Below, piece after piece: positions 31,683 through 40,873 of a stretch of DNA of 47,372 bases. This DNA comes from Oscillospiraceae bacterium. GTDB lineage: Bacteria > Bacillota > Clostridia > Oscillospirales > Ruminococcaceae. Made by a program: the position numbers and the translations under genes. The stretch's first letter is position 1, and the number at the start of each line of letters is the position of its first letter. The stretch is taken from NCBI GenBank assembly GCA_003531585.1, contig DQFX01000054.1, positions 1 through 47,372 on the forward strand, in the 5' to 3' direction. Under the pieces are notes generated by a model. The model was not told the origin of the DNA and made no database searches. It saw only the letters and a program-made list of their open reading frames with translations.

Positions 31683-31738
31683 ATGATCCCCCCACGCAGC
31701 CGAATAATTAAAATTCGGTTACAATTTGAAAAAAGCCC

Positions 31739-31767
31739 TTTACAATCAGCCAGAGATTATGTATAAT
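31739..31767 (+). promoter_or_regulatory. Promoter of the carboxypeptidase-rlmH-epimerase operon
   Basis: TTTACA (31739-31744) and TATAAT (31762-31767) are 17 bp apart, with an extended TG before the -10 box. The leader is about 100 nt and contains an imperfect TTTAC/GTAAA hairpin. Confidence 0.7.
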
Positions 31768-31875
31768 AATAAGTAGCTTACGAAGAGCAGGCAGGTAATT
31801 TCCAGTTTACTTCTGGATTTGTAAAGTAAAAAACCGCCTTTATATATAATAACTCATTACAGGAGATTTGTCTAT

Positions 31876-33327
31876 ATGCGAAAAGTAAAAATTTTTTCAG
31901 TATTTATGTCAATAATTTTACTATGCAGCACATTGTTGCCGTCTGTCAGCGTTTCTGCGGCTTTTACGCCTAAGTTTGCACTGCACAGCGAGGGCGTGTA
32001 CATGGTAAATCTCGATACAGATATCGTCATTGTATCAAAAAATGCTGACAAGAAGCTGACTCCGGCCTCCACGACCAAAATCATGACCGCTCTGGTTGCT
32101 TTGGAGAACATCAAGGATTTCAACGCGAAAGTCGTTGTTAACTCTACGGCTACGGACGAGTTCTGGAGCGGCAACCCGAACTACGAAGGTCCGTCGACCG
32201 CCGATATACGTTCCGGTCAGGAAAACGTCACCTACTGGGACTGTCTCTACGCTCTGATGGTGTGCTCGGCGTGTGAAGCGGGAAACATTCTTGCTGTGAA
32301 CATTGCGGGAAGCATTCCGGACTTTGTTGCGATGATGAACGCCAAGGCCGCAGAAATAGGCTGCACCGGAACTCATTTCGCCAATACGCACGGTCTGTAT
32401 TCCGAGGATAATTACACAACAGCAAGAGACTTGTACCTCATCACGCGCTATGCGATGGATAATTACCCGGGGTTCATGACGATTTGCAGCACAACTGACT
32501 ACAAAATGCCTGCGAATTCCGCAAACCCCGACGGTTACACGATTCATACGACAAACCACCTTATGGTCGACGGAAGCTACTATTATGAAGGCGTGGAAGG
32601 CGTCAAGACCGGAAGCATCAACGAATACTACGAATACAAGGACGGCGCCTGGGACACCGCAAACGCGAAAAAGGGAAGCATGGCGCTGGTTACTACCTGT
32701 AAGAAAAAGGGAAGCGACGGCAGAGGCTACCGCTATATGATAGTCACCCTTGGTGCGCCGTACTACGACGAAAACGGCGACAAATCCAACTATTCCTTTA
32801 AAGACCACATCGCGCTCTATGACTGGGCGTTCAGCGAGTTCGTATACACCAACATCGTGAAAATGAACGAGCAGGTGACTCAGGTTGACGTAAAGCACGG
32901 CAAGGACGTTGACAAGGTGGGAATTTGCGCCGCCGAGGATTATTACACCCTGCTCGAAAAGAGCCTGAACAAGACAACCGTTTCCCAGAATGTCAAGCTG
33001 TATTCCGAGAGAGTACCGATACAGGCTCCGCAGAACAAGGGATACGAGGTCGGCGAGCTTGAACTCAAGCTGAACGACGAAACCCTCGCTACAGTCAAGC
33101 TGATTACAGAATCCGACCTGGAGCTTGATACGAATGCATTTTATATGGAGAAGATAGGTCAGGTCGTTGCGAATCCGCTGTTCAAGTGGCTTTGCGTGCT
33201 TGTCGGAGTTGAACTGGTGCTGTTGATAGTAACGCACTATATGAAGCAGTCGTTCCGCCGGAAGGTCGAAGCTATGAACCGCCGCCGCAGGATCAGCATG
33301 AATTCTCCGAAGAAGAGGAAATACTAA
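31876..33327 (+). CDS. D-alanyl-D-alanine carboxypeptidase, DacF/PBP5 type (483 aa)
   Basis: This enzyme trims the terminal D-Ala from peptidoglycan stems outside the cell. A signal peptide (about 1-28) is followed by the serine peptidase motifs: SxxK as STTK (Ser65, Lys68 in PASTTKIMTA), the second motif as SAC (131-133) in place of SxN, and KTG (244-246). A membrane anchor lies at about 441-462, followed by a strongly basic tail (RRRRISMNSPKKRKY). The Cys in the SxN motif is unusual but may be shared by related Clostridia enzymes. AGGAGA precedes ATG 31876. The stop overlaps the rlmH start (TAATG). Confidence 0.9.
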   Translation: MRKVKIFSVFMSIILLCSTLLPSVSVSAAFTPKFALHSEGVYMVNLDTDIVIVSKNADKKLTPASTTKIMTALVALENIKDFNAKVVVNSTATDEFWSGNPNYEGPSTADIRSGQENVTYWDCLYALMVCSACEAGNILAVNIAGSIPDFVAMMNAKAAEIGCTGTHFANTHGLYSEDNYTTARDLYLITRYAMDNYPGFMTICSTTDYKMPANSANPDGYTIHTTNHLMVDGSYYYEGVEGVKTGSINEYYEYKDGAWDTANAKKGSMALVTTCKKKGSDGRGYRYMIVTLGAPYYDENGDKSNYSFKDHIALYDWAFSEFVYTNIVKMNEQVTQVDVKHGKDVDKVGICAAEDYYTLLEKSLNKTTVSQNVKLYSERVPIQAPQNKGYEVGELELKLNDETLATVKLITESDLELDTNAFYMEKIGQVVANPLFKWLCVLVGVELVLLIVTHYMKQSFRRKVEAMNRRRRISMNSPKKRKY

Positions 33328-33806
33328 TGAATATCAATATCATAGCAATGGGGAAGCTCAAGGAATCCTGGTACAGGGAAGCCTGCGCGGAGTACATGAA
33401 AAGGCTCGGAGCATACGTTTCTCCGAAGGTCATTGAGCCAAGCCCGGTTGACTTGCCGCAGAAGCCGTCACAGGCTCAGATTGACGCAGCGCTCCGCCAG
33501 GAGGCCGCAAAGATACGCGAGCAGATAAAGCCCGGAAGCTTCACGGTAGCGATGTGTATTGAGGGCAAGACCATCTCCAGCGAGCAGCTTGCGCAGAAGC
33601 TTGAAACAGCGGCGGGGCAGGGGTTCAGTACGGTGAACTTCCTTGTGGGGAGCTCCTTCGGGCTGGACGAGGAACTGAAAAAGCAGGCCGACCTGCGGCT
33701 TTCCATGTCGCCGATGACCTTCCCGCATTCCTTGGCGCGGGTAATGCTTATGGAACAAGTCTACCGCGCTTATTCAATACTGAACAACGGAAAATATCAC
33801 AAATAA
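33327..33806 (+). CDS. rlmH: 23S rRNA pseudouridine1915-N3-methyltransferase RlmH (159 aa)
   Basis: RlmH methylates pseudouridine 1915 in helix 69 of 23S rRNA using S-adenosylmethionine. It is a small SPOUT enzyme that works as a dimer. Family motifs are present: MNINIIAMGKLKESWY at the start, NFLVGSSFGLDEEL in the knot, and the C-terminal MTFPHSLARVMLMEQVYRA ending in YHK. Length is normal. It overlaps the carboxypeptidase gene by one base and is followed 10 nt later by the epimerase homologue. Confidence 0.95.
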   Translation: MNINIIAMGKLKESWYREACAEYMKRLGAYVSPKVIEPSPVDLPQKPSQAQIDAALRQEAAKIREQIKPGSFTVAMCIEGKTISSEQLAQKLETAAGQGFSTVNFLVGSSFGLDEELKKQADLRLSMSPMTFPHSLARVMLMEQVYRAYSILNNGKYHK

Positions 33807-33816
33807 GGAGCATATT

Positions 33817-34692
33817 ATGGATATCACATTAAAGAGCGGGGAAGTCTCCGCGAAGATCGTTTCAAAGGGAGCCGAACTGAAATCTCTCACAGTCGGCAAG
33901 CGCGAGCTGATGTGGAGCGCAGATCCGGCGTTCTGGGGTAAGACCTCCCCGCTGCTTTTCCCGATGATAGGCACGTTAAAGGACGGCAAAACGACCATCA
34001 ACGGCAAGGAGTACAAAATCACTAAGCACGGCTTCGCCCGCGATCTGGAGTTCACTCCGGAGGACTTCAATGGCAGTAGCGCGATGTTTTCGCTGACCCA
34101 GAATGATTACACAAAGGCAATGTATCCGTTCGATTTTAAGTTCACGGTTAGATACACGCTGAAAGCTGACGGAATTACCGTTACATACCGTGTACGCAAT
34201 GACAGCGACGCTGAAATGCCGTTCTGCATAGGAGCTCACCCCGCGTTTGCAACTCCCGGCGACATGAACGGGTACCGCTTACAGTTCCTCAGACCGGAAA
34301 CAGCCGCAGTTCCTAATTATAACCTTGAAACCGGGCTCCACGAGGAGCATAACCGCCGTGAACTGATGAAGGATTCGACGGATCTCCGGCTTTCGCACGA
34401 GATGTTCTATGAGGACGTATGCTACTTTGATAAGGTGGCATCGCGGCAGGTTGAACTGCTCAACAGCGAAAATATCGGCGTTCGCGTCGACTACCCGGAT
34501 TTCACAAGCCTTGGCGTATGGCAGGCGAAGGACGCTCCGTTCCTTTGCATTGAGCCATGGTGCGGTTCCGCGGACTTCGACGACTGCTCTGGCGTATTTG
34601 CTGAGAAACGCGGAATCGAAATACTCGCTCCAGGTGTCGAAAAGACATTCACTTATGCAATCACGGCAGTTGAACATAAAGCGAAAGTATAA
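33817..34692 (+). CDS. Aldose 1-epimerase family protein (291 aa)
   Basis: The protein has the galactose-mutarotase fold outline: GAELKSL near the start, WSADPAFWGKTSPLLFPMIG, a His in TKHGFARD, the active-site-like IGAHPAF (about 146-152) and LCIEPWCGSADF near the end. It resembles LacX-like members of the family rather than classic GalM. It probably interconverts the anomers of a sugar or sugar phosphate; the substrate is unknown. AAGGAG precedes the ATG. It ends the operon. Confidence 0.85.
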   Translation: MDITLKSGEVSAKIVSKGAELKSLTVGKRELMWSADPAFWGKTSPLLFPMIGTLKDGKTTINGKEYKITKHGFARDLEFTPEDFNGSSAMFSLTQNDYTKAMYPFDFKFTVRYTLKADGITVTYRVRNDSDAEMPFCIGAHPAFATPGDMNGYRLQFLRPETAAVPNYNLETGLHEEHNRRELMKDSTDLRLSHEMFYEDVCYFDKVASRQVELLNSENIGVRVDYPDFTSLGVWQAKDAPFLCIEPWCGSADFDDCSGVFAEKRGIEILAPGVEKTFTYAITAVEHKAKV

Positions 34693-34697
34693 AAACT

Positions 34698-34725
34698 ATC
34701 CTCCCGCGCAAACGGGAGGATTTTT
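34698..34725 (+). terminator. Terminator after the epimerase homologue
   Basis: A 9-bp stem, ATCCTCCCG (34698-34706) with CGGGAGGAT (34713-34721), and a 6-nt loop, followed by TTTTT. Confidence 0.85.
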
Positions 34726-34734
34726 ATAATGTAA

Positions 34735-34759
34735 ACAGCCGCCCGTAAAAGGCGGCTGT
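34735..34759 (-). terminator. Terminator after cheV
   Basis: A 9-bp perfect stem, ACAGCCGCC (34735-34743) with GGCGGCTGT (34751-34759), lies 5 nt past the cheV stop. The minus-strand tail is T-rich but broken (TTACATT). Confidence 0.7.
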
Positions 34760-34764
34760 ATGTA

Positions 34765-35658
34765 TCAGATATGCTCGTCAAGGTACTGAATAAGCTGACC
34801 AATCTGGGGCTTTGAGAACTGACCGTCAGCCCCGACGCTTTCGCCCTTAATTCTCATCTGCTCATTGATAAGAGAAGAGAACAGGTAAACAGGAATCGCC
34901 TTGAGTATCGGGTCGTCCTTGATCATCTTAGTGAGGTGATGGCCGTCCATCTTAGGCATTTCGATATCGCTTATAACACAGGATATCTGATCGAGGATAT
35001 TTCCGCCGAGTTCCCTATGGCCGTTGACGTAATCCCATGCGTCCTTACCGTTGTCGAAATGAACAACATTCTTGTAACCGGCTTCGTGCAGGGTATTTAC
35101 AATCAGCGTGTTCAGGAACGGGGAGTCCTCAGCGATAACGATGTGCTTATCTGACTTATCTCCACCTACTGCATTGACGCCGGAGGTGTCGAGCGCTGCG
35201 GAAGGATCCATGTCAGAAACGATCTTCTCAAAGTCGAGAATAAGCACGATACGATCCTTGAACTTTGCTATACCGGTGGCGATGTTGTTCTGACCGTCTC
35301 CGGACATTGCCGGCGGCTTCTCGATGTCCTCCCAGGAGATACGCTGAATACCCTTAACAGAAGAAACGTGGAAACCGACGTCTTTTGAGTTAAAGTGACA
35401 GATGATCAGCAGGTCATGCTCCGGGTCGGGGCTTTCTTTATGCAGGATAGTGTGAAGATTTATCACAGAGATAACCTTGTCTCTGGGAGTGAAAACGCCC
35501 TCAAAGGCAGGGTGTGAATCAGGCACGGGAACCATCGGCTGATAGTTCATGATCTCGGTTACTTTAGCGATGTTAATGCCGAAGCTCTGCTCACCGACCA
35601 TGAATTCCAGCACCTCAAGTTCATTGGTGCCGCTTTCTAAGAGTATATTGCTTTCCAT
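34765..35658 (-). CDS. cheV: CheV-type chemotaxis coupling protein with receiver domain (297 aa)
   Basis: The N-terminal CheW-like domain (about 12-150) has LEFMVGEQSFGINIAKVTEI and the P/V-rich PVPDSHPAFEGV. The C-terminal receiver domain (about 172-297) has the acidic pair ED (177-178), the phospho-acceptor Asp231 in SDIEMPKMDG and Lys283. CheV couples receptors to the CheA kinase, and its receiver is phosphorylated during adaptation. AAGGAG lies 8 nt before ATG 35658. It is a single-gene unit; the chemoreceptor at 21-23 kb is the only other chemotaxis gene in the window. Confidence 0.92.
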   Translation of the reverse strand: MESNILLESGTNELEVLEFMVGEQSFGINIAKVTEIMNYQPMVPVPDSHPAFEGVFTPRDKVISVINLHTILHKESPDPEHDLLIICHFNSKDVGFHVSSVKGIQRISWEDIEKPPAMSGDGQNNIATGIAKFKDRIVLILDFEKIVSDMDPSAALDTSGVNAVGGDKSDKHIVIAEDSPFLNTLIVNTLHEAGYKNVVHFDNGKDAWDYVNGHRELGGNILDQISCVISDIEMPKMDGHHLTKMIKDDPILKAIPVYLFSSLINEQMRIKGESVGADGQFSKPQIGQLIQYLDEHI

Positions 35659-35691
35659 GACGTACTCTCCTTTTCAATTGCTTATATCTAT

Positions 35692-35720
35692 ATTATACAA
35701 CACATTACAAAAAAAATCAA
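35692..35720 (-). promoter_or_regulatory. Promoter of cheV
   Basis: On the minus strand, TTGATT (35720-35715) and TATAAT (35697-35692) are 17 bp apart, about 34 nt before the ATG. The -35 box runs into a T-tract, as in the chemoreceptor promoter. Confidence 0.75.
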
Positions 35721-35744
35721 TACATTTTATGATTTTTTTGCAAA

Positions 35745-37004
35745 TTAATATTTCGGGTGAATATCTGCTCTTCGTTTTGCGACTTTTTTGAGCCAGAAGA
35801 ACACCAGAACCAGCAGAGCAAGGAGCACGACAAGTCTCAGGATCAGCGAGAACACATCGAATGGAGCGACAGTAAGCGCATAAAGCCTGCCGATTGCGTC
35901 CCGGAAATACAGCGTTCCCTTGTCAGAAGCGCAGAACGCTCCGCTGGTGTAGTCCTCCATCTGGGCAAGGATTGCGACGGTTGGCTCCGACTTTTCGTCC
36001 ATATCCTGAACACAGTAGACCGCCCATTTATCCTCGCGCTTTGCCACGGTGTAAATATACGGACCGTTTCCGTAATGCACCTGCGGAGTGCAGCCGCCCT
36101 TTATATCAGTAATAATATAGGAGATTTCCATATTAAGGTTATCCAGAATATAGAAGCCATCGGCAGTCGGAACGTAGAGCCGTCCGTTCCAGGACACCGG
36201 GGAAACCGGAGATTTTCCGACTTCGCACCATGTCAGGGTGTCCTCCTCAAGGGTTCCATCAGGATTAAGCCGGAGTTTTCCGGCGTTTCCGTCCTCAGTG
36301 GAGAAGAAAACCGCGTATTCAGTGGCGAACGGCGCTCCTGAAATTGCTTTGCCCAGCGGGATAACATTAGACATGTCCTGCTTGTAGTGGTGGGTGTAAA
36401 GCTCGTCCCCACAGCCCCATATCAGCCAGTCGCCTTGAAGCGCTGCGGAAGTTGGCTGATTTTCCATTTTGACAGACCACACAGTTTCTAGACCGTCAGA
36501 GCCGAGGTCAACGCACATGAACTCGTAGTCGCCGTCAAGCTTTACTGCGAAATATCCAAGCCCGTCATTAATCGAGCAGTCCGAGGCAATTTCACCGTCA
36601 AGACTGCGCGAGCGGAGGGTCGTCATGCTCTCGGTGTCAATATAAGAAACGCCCCGTTCGGTGGGCTGGAGCAGCTTCTTCTCAGAAATTGCGCCGCTGA
36701 AGCTGGTTGAGCAGTTCTGCGGAAGCTCTACTGAAGCCGTTTCTGAGCCGTCAGCCTCGCTTATTGCAAGAAGTTTGTCAGATGTCGGGAGAAACACCAT
36801 TTCTCCGCTCGGAACGGGAATTCCGCAGTTTTCGCGCTTGACGCCGCCGCCCCACTGTATCTGCGTATACTTATTGTCGTGCGGGGCGGGGGAAGCGCTT
36901 ATGCGTCCCTTCTCATCGCTGAATCCGCTGCTCTGTGCGAATGCTGTTGTGCCTGTCAGTACAACGACGATAGCCGCTGCCGCTGAAAAGATCTGTTTTT
37001 TCGT
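35745..37004 (-). CDS. Membrane-anchored PQQ-like beta-propeller protein with non-canonical start (about 419 aa)
   Basis: Reading back from the first ATG (36800), the frame stays open and encodes an evident signal peptide (KKQIFSAAAAIVVVLTGTTA, then FAQS). No ATG, GTG or TTG lies at its beginning. The in-frame codons after the upstream stop are GGT, GAT, ATT, ACG, then the KKQ codons. GAGG lies 7 nt before ACG 37004 and 4 nt before ATT 37007, so one of these is likely the start. The body has repeated blades (SWNGRLYVPTADGFYILD, CASDKGTLYFRDAIGRLYAL). A C-terminal membrane helix (about 385-405) and a basic tail follow. It is the last gene of the addBA operon; its role is unknown. Confidence 0.75.
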   Translation of the reverse strand, partial: TKKQIFSAAAAIVVVLTGTTAFAQSSGFSDEKGRISASPAPHDNKYTQIQWGGGVKRENCGIPVPSGEMVFLPTSDKLLAISEADGSETASVELPQNCSTSFSGAISEKKLLQPTERGVSYIDTESMTTLRSRSLDGEIASDCSINDGLGYFAVKLDGDYEFMCVDLGSDGLETVWSVKMENQPTSAALQGDWLIWGCGDELYTHHYKQDMSNVIPLGKAISGAPFATEYAVFFSTEDGNAGKLRLNPDGTLEEDTLTWCEVGKSPVSPVSWNGRLYVPTADGFYILDNLNMEISYIITDIKGGCTPQVHYGNGPYIYTVAKREDKWAVYCVQDMDEKSEPTVAILAQMEDYTSGAFCASDKGTLYFRDAIGRLYALTVAPFDVFSLILRLVVLLALLVLVFFWLKKVAKRRADIHPKY

Positions 37005-37013
37005 AATATCACC

Positions 37014-40000
37014 TCATAAGAAAATTGCTTTCTGCCTGCTGAATGAATACAGCGCAAGCCGGACTTCTCCGTTTCTGCACTCGCTCATCAGCATGGGCAG
37101 TATTTTTTTATATAGTTCAAGCTGTTTTGCATATGCCGGAAGCTCCAGCTCAAGGTTTCCGGCGCTGTCAGTTTTGTAGTCCACGATAACCACCGTGTCC
37201 CCCTTTACAAACAGCATATCGACTCGACCCTGTATCATGGTGCTTCCGGAAGCACCGGGGAACACATCGGAAGCCGGGATCTCGGCGAATATTTCGTACT
37301 CGCGCTCGATTTTATCAGCGGCGAGCATATCCCTCCCGAGCGGTCCGCAGAAAAACGCCGTGATTTTCTGAGCTATCTCCGGGAGCCTTCCGCTTTGTAC
37401 AAAGAAGGATTCCTCCGGCTTCAGCCGCTGCTCGTCAACGAGTCTCTCGACCGCGTTTTCAACCGCCGCGTACATATCTGTCTCACTGTAGCCGCACCGC
37501 AGCGCCTCAAGCGGAAACAGTTCCATTATATGGTGGAACGTATTTCCCATGAGAAGCCCGCTTATTTTTATACCGCCCGCCTTGTCCGGCGTCAGGAACA
37601 CCGGCTTGTTAAGCTGGATATCACCCTTATCTGGTGTCGGGTCGTCAATGTGGGCAAGCTCGGTGACGCTGAATCTGCTGTGAAGCGTAGTTTCATACTC
37701 GAACGGATATTTTACCGCAAGATTTCTGCTGATAATCTCTGCTGTTTCCTCATCAGCGGCACCGTCCTCCGGAAGCTCCGCAAGAAGCTGCTCTGGCTCG
37801 GGAAGGCGCTCGTTGACTACGCTCACGCGGATACCCGCCGTATTGTAAAACACCGGATTCCCAGCGGAAGGGTCGTCGCTGCCGTATCTCATCATTGAGC
37901 TGAGTATCATTTTGATGTAGGATTTCTGCGAAAGCGCGAATTCCGGTGAGAATACATCGGTTCGGCATTCAGCGGCTTCCTTTTCGGAGCACTGCCCGAT
38001 CATGACGAGCTTTTCGCGGGCGCGGGTCATTGCAACGTAAAGCAGTCGGAGCTCTTCGCCGTACTGCGTGCAGTTCAGCGAGGCGTTCGCGCCGTTGAAG
38101 CTGATAGTAGGAGTTCTCAGGCGCTTTTCTATATCTGTGTGTTTCAGACCTATTCCGGTTCGTCGGTCGATCGCCACGGAGCCTTTCTCCTCATGCACCG
38201 AAGAACCCAGACCAGCCATAATAACTATCGGCATTTCCAGCCCCTTTGAAGCGTGGAACGTCATTATTTTTACTGCGTCCGCCGCTTCCTGCGGGACTAC
38301 AGCCTCCTCCAGTTTCCCGGAGTTTTCACGAACTGCGTCGGTGTATCTCAGGAAGTCGTTGAGCGTACCTCCGCCGGAGGACTCGAAATCTGCTGTGTAT
38401 TTTAACAGCAGCCTGATGTTGGCGAGTTTCCTGTCGCCGCGCTCATACGTGGAGATGACCGAGAAAAAATCGGTATCGTCGTATATTCTTCGTATAAGCC
38501 GCTCAATGGAGTTATTAGCCGCAAATGTCCTGAATTCACTGAAATGTTCCATGAATCTGCGGCACTTTTCGTCCGGCTGTCTTGTTATTCCGCGATTCCT
38601 GAGCAGCTCCAGAACTGTGGACGCCTTGTCGGTAAGGACGGGCTGAGCAAGTTCGCTGCCACCCGCCGAAGCGATACAGCAGAACAGCGACTGTCCTGCA
38701 AAGCAGTCGTAGAGCGCATTCAGCCTGATTCCGGAATCGTCCAGCTCGTCGATGTCGTAGCCGAGTATTCCGAGCCTTGCAAGGGATAGTTCCTCCGCAG
38801 TAATGCCGTAAAGCGGCGACATCATTACAGTGAGGGCTTCCTCGTCAAGCTGTGGATTGTCGATCACTTTGAGATAGCTTAATATCAGGTTTATCTCATC
38901 TGCTGAAAGATAGTTTCCGCCGTCGGAGGAAACCGGAATGCCGAGTTTTTCAAGCTCAGACTTATAATCCGCAATGTGGGTTTTGTTACGCAGAAGTATT
39001 GCAAAGTCTCCCCAGGTGCAGGGTCTGACAGAGTTCGAGTCCTTCCGTACCGGGAATTGTTCCACCGCCATTTTTCTTATCAGCGAAGCCGTAAACCGAG
39101 CCTCTGCGACTGGGTTCGTTGCTTCAAGCACGATTTCATCAGAGGTTTCATCTTCGCTGCCGCCTGTGCCGGGCTTTTCGCGCTTCCGGAAATCCAGAAG
39201 GTACATTTCAGTTGAGTAGTCGGAGCCGGAGGAGTTTTCCGGGTACTTCGCGCCGGCCGCAAGCTGATTGTTGTCGGAGTAATCGACCTCGCCGTATTTG
39301 CGGGTCATCAGCCCTTCAAACATCGCATTTACTACGCTGATTATATTTTCGCGGCTGCGGAAATTCCTGTTAAGCGGGAGCGTTTCAAATTCGCTGTCAG
39401 GAGCGCAGCAGTTCGCCATGATCTCGGGATTTCCCCCGCGGAACGCATAGATCGCCTGCTTGACGTCGCCGACAAAGAACAGATTTTTCTCGTCCCGTGA
39501 GATGAGCCGGAAAATCTCGAATTGCAGGTCGTTGGTATCCTGGAACTCGTCGATGATGATACACTGATACCGATCGGCGAGGGTCTGCCGCAGTGGACAG
39601 CCTTCCTCCCGGAGCTTTTCGTAAAGCAAACGCTCGCAGTCCGAGAAATCCACAACGCCGGCTTTGCGTTTCAGCGCGGTGTATTCCACGGTCATTCGCT
39701 CGACTACCATAACTATGGCGCAAATCGCCGCCTGCTGCTGGAGCAGAAAGGAGCGTACGTCGTCCTCGCGATAGCCGCAGCTTTCCTTGAATTTAGGCAG
39801 CTCCTTCTTGAGCCTGCCGCGGATAACGTCCACGGAGGCTTTAAGCTGCTCGTAGAACGGATCCTTCTTCGGCGTTCCTTTTCGGCTGAACGATGCAAAA
39901 TCAAACGCCGGAACGCTGTTCACAAATTCGGCAAAGTGGGAAATACGCGGCTGCCTGTCCCTGGGGAAAGCATCGTCGAAAGCCGCTGTGACAGCGTTTA

Positions 40001-40862
40001 CAAGCTCATTGTCCTTTTCGAAAACCTCCTGGAACTTCCATGCGTAGCTTTCATCAGCGGTGGCAACCAGCGCCGAATATCTGCACATCACCGACTGAAA
40101 AACGATACACTGCCTGCGCAGTACGTCGATTATTCCGGGGAGAAACCGCTCCTCAAGGGTTTCTATGCTGCTGAAAGCGCGTACGCTTCCCTCAAGCCAG
40201 CCGGAGCTGTCCGCGAGCGAGGTGGTTTTCATGTATATGTCGTTGACGGCGTCGCGAAGCGCGTCGTCCTTGCTGTACGAAAATGATTTCAGGAGCTGTT
40301 CGCGCGCCATTTTTCCCAGGTTATCCGGCGGCGTACCGTTCGTAACTCCGCCATGAGCTGCGAAATATTCCGGGAATTTCTCGTCGAATTCCGCCGAGTA
40401 CAGGAACTCCATAGCGTTGTCAAGGGCGGTCTGCTGCATGATTTTGCCCTTGCTTTCCTCAACTATCGTGAAATTCACCGGGAGGTCGAACATCTCTGCG
40501 TTGTCCTTTAATACGGAAAGGCAGAATGAGTTGATCGTGCTTACAACGGAGCTTCTGAATTTAATAAGCTGCTCCCGCGGGATTGCGTTTTCACCGGAGT
40601 TCCTGGAGGCTTCGTCGATCGCACGGGTCATTCTGGTGCGGAATTCGTCCGCCGCGTTGCGGGTAAATGTCATTACAGCGAACTTATCGGCGCTGACCGG
40701 AGGAATATCCGCAGCTTCATTTCCGTGGATAAGCCTGACCACGCGCTCTACCAGCAGGGCGGTCTTGCCGCTTCCCGCCGCCGCGGATACGCATGCAGAG
40801 CTGTCTGACGGATAGTTTATTGCGGATTCCTGCTCGTCAGTCCATTTTATTTCGGTTGCCAT
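37014..40862 (-). CDS. addA: AddA helicase-nuclease subunit (1282 aa)
   Basis: AddA with AddB processes double-strand DNA ends for recombination and degrades foreign linear DNA. It is a UvrD-type helicase with Walker A AAAGSGKTALL (about 27-37), VMTFTRNAADEFRTRM, the DEFQDTND motif, VGDVKQAIYAFRGG, and TFHASKGLEMPIV with LLYVAMTRAREKL. The C-terminal nuclease domain has VVIVDYKTDS (about 1225). Length is normal for the family. The gene starts 11 nt after addB. Its stop lies 9 nt before the apparent start of the beta-propeller gene. Confidence 0.96.
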   Translation of the reverse strand: MATEIKWTDEQESAINYPSDSSACVSAAAGSGKTALLVERVVRLIHGNEAADIPPVSADKFAVMTFTRNAADEFRTRMTRAIDEASRNSGENAIPREQLIKFRSSVVSTINSFCLSVLKDNAEMFDLPVNFTIVEESKGKIMQQTALDNAMEFLYSAEFDEKFPEYFAAHGGVTNGTPPDNLGKMAREQLLKSFSYSKDDALRDAVNDIYMKTTSLADSSGWLEGSVRAFSSIETLEERFLPGIIDVLRRQCIVFQSVMCRYSALVATADESYAWKFQEVFEKDNELVNAVTAAFDDAFPRDRQPRISHFAEFVNSVPAFDFASFSRKGTPKKDPFYEQLKASVDVIRGRLKKELPKFKESCGYREDDVRSFLLQQQAAICAIVMVVERMTVEYTALKRKAGVVDFSDCERLLYEKLREEGCPLRQTLADRYQCIIIDEFQDTNDLQFEIFRLISRDEKNLFFVGDVKQAIYAFRGGNPEIMANCCAPDSEFETLPLNRNFRSRENIISVVNAMFEGLMTRKYGEVDYSDNNQLAAGAKYPENSSGSDYSTEMYLLDFRKREKPGTGGSEDETSDEIVLEATNPVAEARFTASLIRKMAVEQFPVRKDSNSVRPCTWGDFAILLRNKTHIADYKSELEKLGIPVSSDGGNYLSADEINLILSYLKVIDNPQLDEEALTVMMSPLYGITAEELSLARLGILGYDIDELDDSGIRLNALYDCFAGQSLFCCIASAGGSELAQPVLTDKASTVLELLRNRGITRQPDEKCRRFMEHFSEFRTFAANNSIERLIRRIYDDTDFFSVISTYERGDRKLANIRLLLKYTADFESSGGGTLNDFLRYTDAVRENSGKLEEAVVPQEAADAVKIMTFHASKGLEMPIVIMAGLGSSVHEEKGSVAIDRRTGIGLKHTDIEKRLRTPTISFNGANASLNCTQYGEELRLLYVAMTRAREKLVMIGQCSEKEAAECRTDVFSPEFALSQKSYIKMILSSMMRYGSDDPSAGNPVFYNTAGIRVSVVNERLPEPEQLLAELPEDGAADEETAEIISRNLAVKYPFEYETTLHSRFSVTELAHIDDPTPDKGDIQLNKPVFLTPDKAGGIKISGLLMGNTFHHIMELFPLEALRCGYSETDMYAAVENAVERLVDEQRLKPEESFFVQSGRLPEIAQKITAFFCGPLGRDMLAADKIEREYEIFAEIPASDVFPGASGSTMIQGRVDMLFVKGDTVVIVDYKTDSAGNLELELPAYAKQLELYKKILPMLMSECRNGEVRLALYSFSRQKAIFL

Positions 40863-40873
40863 CGAACCTCACC

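Noticed and set aside
23479..35720. A special shared promoter for chemotaxis genes (TTGATT followed by a T-tract)
   Set aside because: The same TTGATT with a T-rich spacer also occurs before the unrelated membrane protein gene (10342-10347), and TTGATT before the sugar kinase gene (47193-47198). It looks like a common sigma-A variant in this genome.
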